From: Micromonospora sp. C28SCA-DRY-2
GTDB taxonomy: Bacteria > Actinomycetota > Actinomycetes > Mycobacteriales > Micromonosporaceae
DNA length: 64,000 nucleotides
Assembly (NCBI RefSeq): GCF_030519475.1
Contig: NZ_JAUMKD010000004.1
Coordinates: 397,501-461,500 of the forward strand
Direction: 5' to 3'
Program-made: the position numbers and the translations under genes
Shown here: positions 23,612 through 30,931 of the stretch, piece by piece
Position numbering within the stretch: position 1 is the first letter of the stretch
Layout of the letters: the number at the start of each line of letters is the position of its first letter
The notes under the pieces: generated by a model
Told to the model about the DNA's origin: nothing
Database searches by the model: none
What the model saw: the letters and a program-made list of their open reading frames with translations, nothing else

Positions 23612-25669
23612 TCAGCGGTCGTGGCTGCCGTCGTGCGGCGTGCGGCTGCGGCCGAGCGCGTCCACCCGCCCCCACCGGCCGGGGATGTCGAGCAGCTCGA
23701 CCCGACCCATCCCCTCGGGCAGGGCCGGGTCGATGATCAGGTGCTCGCCCTGCGGCTCCAGCCCGAGCATGACCCGCAGCAGCAGCAGCGGGGTCCCGGT
23801 GGACCAGGCCTGCGGGCTGCACGCGGTCGGGTACTCCACCGGATACTCGGTGAGTTGGCGCTCGTAGCCGGCGAAGGCCTCCGGCAGCCGCCCGCCGAAG
23901 TACCGGGAGGCGGCGAGCATCGACTCGCAGATCCGCCCGGCCTCCTCGCGGAACCCGTACCGCCACAGCCCCCAGGCGATGATCGAGTTGTCGAACGGCC
24001 AGACGGTGCCGACGTGGTACCCGATCGGGTTGTAGAGACCCTGGTCGTCGGCGAGGGTGCGGACGCCCCAACCGGAGAACAGCCGCGGCCCGAGCAGGTG
24101 CTCGGCGATCCGGCCGGCCCGCGACTCGTCGACGATGCCGCTCCACAGCAGGTGCCCGATGTTGGAGCTGAGCGCGTCCACGTGCCGGCCGTCGGCGTCC
24201 AGGGCGAGCGCGTAGTACTCCTTCTCCGGGATCCAGAAGTCCCGGTTGAAGCGCTGCTTGAGCGCGGCCGCCTCGCGCTCCAGCCGGTCGGCGTACTCCG
24301 GGTCGCCCCAGACGGCGCGGGCCAGCCGGGCGCCGCGCATCTTGGCGTCGTAGGCGTACCCCTGTAGCTCGCAGGTGGCCCGGGGGAAGCCCGGCAACCG
24401 GCCGTCGCGGTAGGAGATGGCGTCCCAGGAGTCCTTCCAGCACTGGTTCTGCAGGCCGGTCTCCGGGTTGCGGGTCCGGTACCAGATGTAGCCGGTGCCG
24501 AGCAGGTCCCCGTACGTGTCGATCCACTCCAGCGCGGCGCGGGCCGCCGCCTCCAGCTGCTTCACCAGCTTCACGTCGCCGGTCCACCGCTCGTACTCGT
24601 CGAGCAGGATCACGAAGAGCGGCGTCGAGTCGGCGCTGCCGTAGTACGGCGAGTGCGGCTGCTCCTCGAAGCCGGCCATCTCGCCGTAGCGCAGCTCGTG
24701 CAGGATCTTGCCGGGCTCCTCGTCCCGGAAGTCGTCCAACCGGTGCCCCTGGAGGCCGGCCAGGATCAGCGCGGTCGGCGGGATCAGCTCCGGCAGGTAG
24801 GGCAGCAGCTGGAGCGAGGTGATGATGCTGTCCCGGCCGAACAGGGTCATGAACCAGGGCAGCCCGGCCGCCAGCAGCCGCACGCCGAGCGCGATCGACT
24901 CGTAGCGCAGCGCCGCGACGTCGTTCAGGCTGCGCCGGTACGCGCCGGCCAGCGGCTCGCAGTCGCAGCCGAGCTTGGGCGCCTGGCTGATCAGCTCGTT
25001 CTGCTCGGTCTCGATCGCGGCGGCGCCCCGGTTGCCGCGGTACAGCGGCAGGTTGGACCGGATGTCCTCGCCCCGCGCCCCGTAGACGACGGTGTTCACG
25101 TACAGCCGGGTGGTCCACTCGTCGTGCGGGCCGATCCGGACCTGGAAGGTCATGCCCGACACGTCGAGCCGTCCCGGCGCGCTGGTGAGGATCACCGTCT
25201 CCCGGTGGAAGGCCTCCCGGCGGTAGGTCAACCGCAACTCGTTCTCGCTCACCGTGGCGGTGATCCGGCCGTGCTTCTGCCGCACGTTCTTGATCTCGAA
25301 GAGGTCCGCGAAGTCGGCGCCCATGTCGACCCGGATGGTGAACTCCATCTCCCGGCCGGCGTGGTTGATGACGGTCAGCTCCTCCTCCAGGCCGCTGCCG
25401 ATCGCCCGACTGCGGATCACCGAGACCTTCGCGTCGAGGTAGTGGGTCGGCTCGCCGGGGACCAGGAAGAACCGGGTGCGGTAGGACTCGGTGTCGTCGA
25501 CGGAGAGCGCGTGCAGCCGCTCGCCGTCGAGGGTGAGCCGCCAGGTGGAGAGGAACCGGGTGTCGAAGGAGAAGAGCCCGGTGGGGTAGTCGAGGGAGGG
25601 CTCGATGTCGCCCCGACGGTCGCTGACCAGGAAGGTGTTGCCGTCCAGGATGCTGACCAGCGCCCTCAC
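23612..25669 (-). CDS. Glycogen-debranching-type amylo-alpha-1,6-glucosidase
   Basis: A 685-residue protein. The N-terminal beta-sandwich is of the GDE_N type (FLVSDRRGDIEPSLDYPTGLFSFDTRFLS). The C-terminal (alpha/alpha)6 barrel has GLPWFMTLFGRDSIITSLQLLPY, DEEPGKILHELRYGEM, PYYGSADSTPLF and NIGHLLWSGIV. Enzymes of this build act on alpha-glucan branches or trehalose-like oligosaccharides; the precise substrate is unknown. The gene starts inside the last codons of the SCP2-like gene (4-nt overlap), so the two form an operon. Confidence 0.88.
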   Translation of the reverse strand: MRALVSILDGNTFLVSDRRGDIEPSLDYPTGLFSFDTRFLSTWRLTLDGERLHALSVDDTESYRTRFFLVPGEPTHYLDAKVSVIRSRAIGSGLEEELTVINHAGREMEFTIRVDMGADFADLFEIKNVRQKHGRITATVSENELRLTYRREAFHRETVILTSAPGRLDVSGMTFQVRIGPHDEWTTRLYVNTVVYGARGEDIRSNLPLYRGNRGAAAIETEQNELISQAPKLGCDCEPLAGAYRRSLNDVAALRYESIALGVRLLAAGLPWFMTLFGRDSIITSLQLLPYLPELIPPTALILAGLQGHRLDDFRDEEPGKILHELRYGEMAGFEEQPHSPYYGSADSTPLFVILLDEYERWTGDVKLVKQLEAAARAALEWIDTYGDLLGTGYIWYRTRNPETGLQNQCWKDSWDAISYRDGRLPGFPRATCELQGYAYDAKMRGARLARAVWGDPEYADRLEREAAALKQRFNRDFWIPEKEYYALALDADGRHVDALSSNIGHLLWSGIVDESRAGRIAEHLLGPRLFSGWGVRTLADDQGLYNPIGYHVGTVWPFDNSIIAWGLWRYGFREEAGRICESMLAASRYFGGRLPEAFAGYERQLTEYPVEYPTACSPQAWSTGTPLLLLRVMLGLEPQGEHLIIDPALPEGMGRVELLDIPGRWGRVDALGRSRTPHDGSHDR

Positions 25670-26046
25670 CGAAGCCGTCCGGCCTGTTCGCGGGCGACCT
25701 CACGGGGGTCCCGGGTGCCGGGCGGGGTGGGGAAGAACCGCCGGAAGGCCAGGAAGAGGACCACGTTCCCGCTGAACGTGCTCTCGTTGCGCAGCACCGC
25801 CGCCACCCCCTGCGCGCGGCCGGTGACCAGCCGCTCGAAGAGTTCCTCGCTGCTGTACCAGATGGCGTCGGCCGGACCCCGCTGCCGGCTCACCTCGATC
25901 GCGCCGGGCCGCATCCGCACCAGCCAGTGGTCGGTCCCGTCGCCGTTGGTGAGTTCGATCTGGAGGGTGCCGCTGATCAGGCCGCGGAGGATCTCCGGCG
26001 CGCGTGCCGGCAGTGATTCGAAGAACCGCTCGATGGCCTGGCCCAC
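25666..26046 (-). CDS. SCP2-like sterol/lipid-carrier domain protein
   Basis: A 126-residue protein with an SCP2 pattern: IERFFESLPARAPEILRGLISGTLQIEL, GTDHWLVRMRPGAIEVSRQRGPADAIWYSSEELFERLVTGRAQGVAAVLRNESTFSGN. SCP2 domains bind hydrophobic ligands. The GTG start is 6 nt after TACGAT (26053-26058), so it is probably leaderless. It overlaps the debranching-enzyme gene by 4 nt. The link between a lipid-type domain and a glucan enzyme is not explained. Confidence 0.8.
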   Translation of the reverse strand: MGQAIERFFESLPARAPEILRGLISGTLQIELTNGDGTDHWLVRMRPGAIEVSRQRGPADAIWYSSEELFERLVTGRAQGVAAVLRNESTFSGNVVLFLAFRRFFPTPPGTRDPREVAREQAGRLR

Positions 26047-26052
26047 AACCGA

Positions 26053-26058
26053 ATCGTA
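26053..26058 (-). promoter_or_regulatory. -10 box of SCP2-like gene, leaderless type
   Basis: TACGAT on the minus strand, 6 nt from the GTG at 26046. Confidence 0.5.
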
Positions 26059-26104
26059 GGCATTAGTCCGAGTTGTCGGGCCGGTATCGGGTCGGGCTCG
26101 CGGG

Positions 26105-26467
26105 TCAGTAGACCAGCGCCTGCGCCCCCTCGGCCATCGCCTCCTCGACGAAGACCGCCGCGCCCGCGATCCGTACGCCCGGCAGCACGTCGCCGGGGCC
26201 GATGTCCCGCCGGGCGGCGCACTGGGTGCACGCGGTGACCGTGCCGGTGGTGAGGATCACGTGCAGCAGTTCGGCCAGTGGCGCGGAGTGCGGCAGTTCG
26301 AACTCCTGGGCCCGCCCGGGCAGCGCGAACCAGGTCGACTCGCCGGTGAGCCAGAGCGACACGTCCACCCCGGCGGCGGCCGCGGTGGCGGCGACCGTGA
26401 AGGCCTGGGCACACCGTTCCGGCGCGTCCGCGCCGGCGGTGGCCTTGACGACGAGAGTGCGGGCCAT
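26105..26467 (-). CDS. DsrE-family protein
   Basis: A 120-residue alpha/beta protein with MARTLVVKATAGADAPERCAQAFTVAATAAAAG at the start, a central SLWLTGES strand and a CxxC-like TACTQCAARRD motif, then GAAVFVEEAMAEGAQALVY. DsrE proteins carry or sense sulfur through cysteine. The gene lies in a sulfur-rich neighbourhood (sulfurtransferase, DUF1416). It is divergent from a small ORF, and its TATGCT -10 overlaps the other gene's -10. Confidence 0.85.
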   Translation of the reverse strand: MARTLVVKATAGADAPERCAQAFTVAATAAAAGVDVSLWLTGESTWFALPGRAQEFELPHSAPLAELLHVILTTGTVTACTQCAARRDIGPGDVLPGVRIAGAAVFVEEAMAEGAQALVY

Positions 26468-26473
26468 GGCGCC

Positions 26474-26483
26474 AGCATAGGAT
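26474..26483. promoter_or_regulatory. Overlapping divergent -10 boxes
   Basis: Minus strand TATGCT (26474-26479, 6 nt from the DsrE ATG) and plus strand TAGGAT (26478-26483, 7 nt from the ATG at 26491) share two base pairs. Polymerase could open only one at a time. Confidence 0.6.
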
Positions 26484-26490
26484 GGTCGGG

Positions 26491-26595
26491 ATGGTCACCG
26501 AGATCGGGTTCGTCAGCCTGTTGGTCGCCGGCCTCGGCGCGCTCGCCGGTGGCCTGGTCTACGTCGCGGTACGCATATCGAGAGGACGTTGGTGA
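26491..26595 (+). CDS. 34-residue membrane peptide upstream of repeat chain
   Basis: ATG at 26491 opens a 34-codon ORF with one hydrophobic helix (FVSLLVAGLGALAGGLVYVAV) and a basic tail RISRGRW. The ATG is 7 nt after a TAGGAT -10, so translation is probably leaderless. Its TGA overlaps the GTG of the first 59-bp repeat as GTGA, making it the first cistron of a coupled chain ending at the nitrobindin gene. I do not recognise a family. Confidence 0.6.
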   Translation: MVTEIGFVSLLVAGLGALAGGLVYVAVRISRGRW

Positions 26596-26768
26596 GCGCG
26601 AGGAGTGAGCCGGGTCTGCGAGCCCCGCAGTCGCGAACGAAGGTGGCCCGGTGAGCGCGAGGAGTGAGCCGGGTCTGCGAGCCCCGCAGTCGCGAACGAA
26701 GGTGGCCCGGTGAGCGCGAGGAGTGAGCCGGGTCTGCGAGCCCCGCAGTCGCGAACGAAGGTGATCCG
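26592..26768 (+). repeat. Three tandem 59-bp repeats, each a 20-codon ORF in a GTGA relay
   Basis: Copies occupy 26592-26650, 26651-26709 and 26710-26768. The first two are identical, and the third differs only near its end (GTGATCCG for GTGGCCCG). Each begins GTGAGCGCGAGGAG and encodes a 20-residue peptide MSARSEPGL-RAPQSRTK-VAR (VIR in the third). Each TGA overlaps the next GTG as GTGA, and each copy carries GAAGGTGG-like sequence just before that GTG. The last stop overlaps the nitrobindin start at 26769. Confidence 0.9.
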
Positions 26769-27362
26769 GTGAGCGACGAGAACCCGCTGCAGCCGCCGCC
26801 GTGGCTGAACGCGCCGCCGGTCGACCCCTACCCGTACGAGGAGAGCCACGACCTGCGGGTCGGTCCGAAGCTGCACCCCACGCTGGACGGCCTGCTGCCG
26901 TATATCGGGGTGTGGCGGGGCCGGGGCCGGGGCGGCTTCCCCACCATCGAGGACTTCGACTTCGCCCAGGAGATCCGGATCAGCCACGACGGCCGGCCGT
27001 TCCTGTTCTACGAGTCCCGGGCGTGGATCCTCGACGAGCAGAGCCGGCCGGTCCGCCCGGCCGGTCGGGAGGTCGGCTGGTGGCGTCCGGTCCTCAAGGA
27101 CGACCGGGCCACCGACGAGCTGGAGGCGCTGATGACGACGCCCACCGGCGTGATGGAGCTCTACCTGGGCCGGCGTACCGGCACCCAGGTCGAGTTCGCC
27201 ACCGACGCCGTGGTGCGTACCGCCACCGCCAAGGAGGTCACCGGCGGGCACCGGCTCTTCGGCATCGTCGAGGGCGCCCTGCTCTACGCCCAGGAGATGG
27301 CCGCCCTCGGCCACGGCCTCTCCCCCCACCTCTCCGCCCGCCTCCTCCGCATAGCCGGCTGA
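26769..27362 (+). CDS. Nitrobindin-type heme-binding (FABP-like) protein
   Basis: A 197-residue protein with the nitrobindin motif GVWRGRGRGGFPT near residue 47 and a C-terminal His region, EMAALGHGLSPHLSARL, that supplies the proximal heme ligand. Nitrobindins bind ferric heme in a 10-stranded beta-barrel and isomerise peroxynitrite to nitrate. An extra ~40-residue Pro-rich N-terminus precedes the barrel. The GTG start overlaps the stop of the third 59-bp repeat ORF, so translation may depend on that chain. Confidence 0.9.
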   Translation: MSDENPLQPPPWLNAPPVDPYPYEESHDLRVGPKLHPTLDGLLPYIGVWRGRGRGGFPTIEDFDFAQEIRISHDGRPFLFYESRAWILDEQSRPVRPAGREVGWWRPVLKDDRATDELEALMTTPTGVMELYLGRRTGTQVEFATDAVVRTATAKEVTGGHRLFGIVEGALLYAQEMAALGHGLSPHLSARLLRIAG

Positions 27363-27377
27363 CCCACCCCACCCCGG

Positions 27378-27434
27378 TGATCATGACGTTGTGGTGACCC
27401 GCCTCGGCGTGTCGCGGCGACAACTTCATGATCA
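27378..27434. terminator. Hairpin with TTGATCATGA-type arms
   Basis: Arms 27378-27392 and 27420-27434 (TGATCATGACGTTGT against ACAACTTCATGATCA, one mismatch) between the convergent nitrobindin and aminodeoxychorismate lyase genes. The same arm motif recurs at 54282-54339. Confidence 0.7.
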
Positions 27435-27449
27435 ACAGGGTCCGCCCCG

Positions 27450-28295
27450 TCAGGGGAGGGGGAAGGCCAGGAGGGTGTGGAGGGTGGGGGTCAGGGGGGA
27501 GGTGGGGAGTGGGGTGCCGTCGAGGGTGCGCAGGTGGGTGAGGCCGCGGACCGACGAGGTGAACCAGACGCCGTCGGCGGCGGCCAGCTCCGCCGGGGTG
27601 ACCAGGCGCTCCGTCGCCTTCAGGCCTAGCTCGTGGGCGTGCGCGAGAAGCCAGGCGGCCGTGGTGCCGGGCAGGATGCCGGTGTCGGCGGCGGGCACCG
27701 TGCAGAGCGTGTCGCCGGCCAGCCAGACCACGTTGGCGGTGGGCCCCTCCAGGGCGTACCCGTCGCTGGAGACCCAGAGCACGTCGTCCACGCCGGCCCG
27801 CCGCGCCCAGCGGCGGGCCGCCGTGCTCACCGCGTACGACGTCGACTTGATCCCGGCGGGCAGCCAGTCCAGGCCGGTCCGGGCCACCGCCGGCACGCCG
27901 AGCGGCAACGTCGCCACGGTGATCCCGTCCCGCCGGGCGGCCCGGGCGGCGGCCGGCACCTCGGCCAGCGTGGCGTAGACGGTCGGCGGCCCGCCGTCCT
28001 CCGGGCCCCGGGTGCAGACCAGCCGCAGCGCGCCCTCCACCTCGGCGGGCCAGCCGGCGCAGACGGCGTCCAGCAGGTCGACCAGGGCCTCGGCCGGCGG
28101 CAGGGCCAGCTCCACGGCCGCCGCCGCACGGGCCATCCGGGCCAGGTGCTCGTCGCGCAGCCACGGCCGGCCGGCCCGCAGGTGCATCGTCTCGAAGAGC
28201 CCGTCACCGCGCAGCACGCCCAGGTCGTCGCCGCGCAGCACCGGCTCCCCGGTCGGAACGAGCCCCCGCCCGAGCACCGCGATCCTCGACGCCAT
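27450..28295 (-). CDS. pabC: Aminodeoxychorismate lyase-like class IV PLP enzyme
   Basis: A 281-residue fold-type IV PLP protein. Near the start it reads GDDLGVLRGDGLFETMHL. The Schiff-base lysine lies in LPAGIKSTSYAVST, and the phosphate-binding loop is TGILPGTTAAWLL. Aminodeoxychorismate lyase makes p-aminobenzoate for folate; branched-chain aminotransferase relatives cannot be excluded. The ATG at 28295 is used rather than an upstream in-frame ATG because TACGCT lies 8 nt before it. Divergent from fur. Confidence 0.8.
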   Translation of the reverse strand: MASRIAVLGRGLVPTGEPVLRGDDLGVLRGDGLFETMHLRAGRPWLRDEHLARMARAAAAVELALPPAEALVDLLDAVCAGWPAEVEGALRLVCTRGPEDGGPPTVYATLAEVPAAARAARRDGITVATLPLGVPAVARTGLDWLPAGIKSTSYAVSTAARRWARRAGVDDVLWVSSDGYALEGPTANVVWLAGDTLCTVPAADTGILPGTTAAWLLAHAHELGLKATERLVTPAELAAADGVWFTSSVRGLTHLRTLDGTPLPTSPLTPTLHTLLAFPLP

Positions 28296-28351
28296 GACCG
28301 CCGAGCGTAACCGCGTGCCCGCCGGCACGGGGGACGGCGCGGTTACCGAAC

Positions 28352-28357
28352 TATGAT
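28352..28357 (+). promoter_or_regulatory. -10 box of Fur-family gene, leaderless type
   Basis: TATGAT, 6 nt before the GTG at 28364. This is close to the strongest sigma-70-type -10. Confidence 0.6.
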
Positions 28358-28363
28358 CGAACG

Positions 28364-28792
28364 GTGTCCGAATCCTCCCTCGCGGAACTGCTCCGCGCCC
28401 GTGGCCTGCGGCTGACGGCGCAGCGGCAGCTCGTCCTCCAGGCGGTGCTGGACCTCGGGCACGCCACCCCGGAGCAGGTGCACAACGCGGTCCGGGAGGT
28501 GGCGGCCGGGGTCAACATCACCACCATCTACCGCACGCTCGAGCTGTTGGAACGGCTCGGCCTGGTGACCCACACCCACCTCTCGCACGGCTCGCCGACG
28601 TACCACGCGGCCGGCGAGGACCAGCACGTCCACCTGGTCTGCCGGGAGTGCGGCGGGATCGACGAGATCGATCCCGAGCTGCTGCGCCCGCTGGCCGACC
28701 AGTTGGCGAGCCAGCGCGGGTTCCGGGTGGACATCGGGCACGTGTCACTCTTCGGCGTCTGCGGGCGCTGCCAGAACGGGGACCAGGAATGA
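28364..28792 (+). CDS. Fur-family metalloregulator
   Basis: A 142-residue repressor. The winged helix is LRARGLRLTAQRQLVLQAV, then VNITTIYRTLELLERLGLV. The metal part has QHVHLVCRECGGIDEID and a C-terminal CGRC, giving two Cys pairs for structural zinc. It could be a Fur, Zur or PerR type, and the ligands alone do not decide this. Its stop overlaps the ygfZ ATG (ATGA), so the two are co-translated and YgfZ iron-sulfur work could be metal-regulated. Confidence 0.87.
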   Translation: MSESSLAELLRARGLRLTAQRQLVLQAVLDLGHATPEQVHNAVREVAAGVNITTIYRTLELLERLGLVTHTHLSHGSPTYHAAGEDQHVHLVCRECGGIDEIDPELLRPLADQLASQRGFRVDIGHVSLFGVCGRCQNGDQE

Positions 28793-29910
28793 TCGACATC
28801 GCGGGAGCGGTGGCCGTCGAGAGCATCGACGAGGCCAGCCGGGACCAGCCGGAGCCGGCGCACGCCGCGGCGGGCGTCCGGGGGGTGGCCGCACACTACG
28901 GCGACCCGATGCGGGAGCAGCGGACGCTGGACACCGCGGTCGGCCTGGTCGACCGCTCGCACCGGGGGATCGTCGCGGTGCCGGGCGAGGAGCGGATCGG
29001 CTGGCTGCACACCCTCACCACCCAGCACCTGGCGCAGCTGACCCCCTACCAGGGCACCGAGTTGCTGGTGCTCTCCCCGCACGGGCACGTCGAGCAGCAC
29101 GCCATGGTGACCGAGGACGGCGAGACCACCTGGCTGGACACCGAGCCGGGGGCCACCGAGGGGCTGCTGTCGTACCTGGAGAAGATGCGGTTCTTCAGCC
29201 GGGTCGAGCCGCGCGACGTGACCGCCGATCACGCGCTGCTCTCGCTGGTCGGGCCGGCGGCCCCGGACGCCGTGGCCACGCTCGGCGTGACCGGGCTGGC
29301 CGAGCCCGACGTGGTCGCGGTGCCGGGCCCGAAGTTCCGCTCCGGCACGCTGCCGCCCCGGCCCACCGCGCTGTACGACGTCCGCCCGCTGCCGGCCGGC
29401 GGGTGGGCCCGGCGGGGCCCGCTCGGGGTGGACCTGCTGGTGCCCCGGGCCGCGATGGAGCAGGTGGTCGCGGAGCTGCGCGGGGCCGGGGTGCCGGTCG
29501 CCGGCCTGTGGGCGTACGAGGCGATCCGGGTGGCCGCCCGGCGGGCCCGGGTGGGGGTGGACACCGACCACCGCACCATCCCGGCCGAGGTGGACCTGAT
29601 CGGCCCGGCCGTACACCTGGAGAAGGGCTGCTACCGGGGCCAGGAGACGGTGGCCCGGGTGCACAACCTGGGCCGCCCGCCGCGCCGGCTGGTCCTGCTG
29701 CACCTGGACGGGGTGACCACCGACCAGCCGCCGGCCGCCGGCACGCCGGTGAGCCTGGACGGCCGGACGGTGGGCTTCGTCGGCACCGCTGTGCACCACC
29801 ACGAGTTGGGCCAGGTGGCTCTCGCCGTGCTCAAGCGGAACGTCCCGGACGACGCGCGGCTGCTGATCGGCGAGACCGCCGCCGCGATCGATCCGGTCCC
29901 GGCCGGCTGA
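28789..29910 (+). CDS. ygfZ: Folate-binding YgfZ/GcvT-like protein
   Basis: A 373-residue protein starting at the ATG that overlaps the Fur stop codon. It has the YgfZ signature KGCYRGQETVARVHNLGRPPRRL in the C-terminal third, with Cys in KGCYxGQE. YgfZ binds tetrahydrofolate and helps assemble or repair iron-sulfur enzymes. Co-transcription with fur and proximity to pabC are consistent with folate and iron-sulfur roles. An inframe start upstream within fur is rejected. Confidence 0.9.
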   Translation: MIDIAGAVAVESIDEASRDQPEPAHAAAGVRGVAAHYGDPMREQRTLDTAVGLVDRSHRGIVAVPGEERIGWLHTLTTQHLAQLTPYQGTELLVLSPHGHVEQHAMVTEDGETTWLDTEPGATEGLLSYLEKMRFFSRVEPRDVTADHALLSLVGPAAPDAVATLGVTGLAEPDVVAVPGPKFRSGTLPPRPTALYDVRPLPAGGWARRGPLGVDLLVPRAAMEQVVAELRGAGVPVAGLWAYEAIRVAARRARVGVDTDHRTIPAEVDLIGPAVHLEKGCYRGQETVARVHNLGRPPRRLVLLHLDGVTTDQPPAAGTPVSLDGRTVGFVGTAVHHHELGQVALAVLKRNVPDDARLLIGETAAAIDPVPAG

Positions 29911-29982
29911 GCACGAAAAAATCTCCCGTTGGCGACGTCAGGGCCGGAAATGTTCCGGTCGACTGGGCTCGGAGCCGGGGTC

Positions 29983-29988
29983 TAGGAT
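29983..29988 (+). promoter_or_regulatory. -10 box of BKACE gene, leaderless type
   Basis: TAGGAT, 6 nt before the ATG at 29995. Confidence 0.55.
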
Positions 29989-29994
29989 CCCGGC

Positions 29995-30837
29995 ATGACG
30001 ACAGGGACGTTGATCACGGTTGCCCCCACCGGTGCGGAGTCGGCGAAGGCGGAGGTGCCGGCGCTGCCGGTGACCCTCGACGAGCTGCTGCTGACCGCCA
30101 AGGAGTGCGAGGCGCTCGGCGCCGCCGTGATCCACGTCCACATCCGCGACGACGAGGCGAAGCCCACCCTCGACCAGGGCCGGCTCCGGGAGACGGTGGC
30201 GGCGCTGCGGGAGAGCACCGATTTGGTGGTGCAGCTCTCCTCGGGCGGCGCGGTGACCGACCCGGAGGCCGACCGGCTTGCGGTCCTCGACGCCGGCCCC
30301 GACATGGCCTCCTGCACCATGGGCACTGTCAACTTCGGCGACGACGTCTTCCTCAACCGCTGGGAGTTCATCGTCGACCTGCACACCCGGATGCAGGAGC
30401 GGGGCATCGTGCCGGAGTACGAGATCTTCGACCTCGGCCACCTGGCCGCCCTGCAACGCCTGCTCGGCAAGTACGGTCTGCCGGCCGGCGGGCACGTGCA
30501 CGTCGACTTCGTGATGGGCGTGCCGGGCGGCATGCCGGGCACCACCGAGGCGCTGGTCGCCTGCCGCCAGGCCCTGCGCGACCTGCCCGAGGGCACCACC
30601 TTCTCGGCCACCGGCATCGGCCGCACCACCATCCCGGTGCTGCTGGCGTCGCTGTCCACCGGCGGGCACCTGCGGGTCGGCATGGAGGACACCGTCACCT
30701 ACGCCAAGGGCAGCCCGGTGGAGTCCAACATGCAGCTCGTCGCCCGGGCGGTCGGCTTCGCCCAGCTCGCCCAGCGTCCGCCGCTGACCACCGCACAGGC
30801 CCGCGAGCTGCTCGGCGTGCCGGCCGCCGGCCGGTAA
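29995..30837 (+). CDS. BKACE family beta-keto acid cleavage enzyme (DUF849)
   Basis: A 280-residue TIM-barrel enzyme with the zinc site AAVIHVHIRDDEAKPTLDQGRLRETV and HVHVDFVMGVPGGMPG. Family members cleave beta-keto acids with acetyl-CoA (for example 3-keto-5-aminohexanoate in lysine fermentation). The substrate is not visible and no lysine-fermentation genes are nearby. It is probably monocistronic, 94 nt before the asparaginase gene. Confidence 0.88.
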   Translation: MTTGTLITVAPTGAESAKAEVPALPVTLDELLLTAKECEALGAAVIHVHIRDDEAKPTLDQGRLRETVAALRESTDLVVQLSSGGAVTDPEADRLAVLDAGPDMASCTMGTVNFGDDVFLNRWEFIVDLHTRMQERGIVPEYEIFDLGHLAALQRLLGKYGLPAGGHVHVDFVMGVPGGMPGTTEALVACRQALRDLPEGTTFSATGIGRTTIPVLLASLSTGGHLRVGMEDTVTYAKGSPVESNMQLVARAVGFAQLAQRPPLTTAQARELLGVPAAGR

Positions 30838-30918
30838 GCGGCGGGCCGGCCGACGCTCCTGTACGCGCGGGCGCGGACGTCCTGGTCACCCCGCCGCCCG
30901 CGGTCGCCCGACCGTCGG

Positions 30919-30924
30919 TACCGT
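30919..30924 (+). promoter_or_regulatory. -10 box of asparaginase gene, leaderless type
   Basis: TACCGT, 7 nt before the GTG at 30932. Confidence 0.45.
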
Positions 30925-30931
30925 CCACGGT

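Noticed and set aside
26592..26768. Tandem repeats as a CRISPR array
   Set aside because: Copies are directly adjacent with no spacers, and the units encode ORFs. No cas genes are present.
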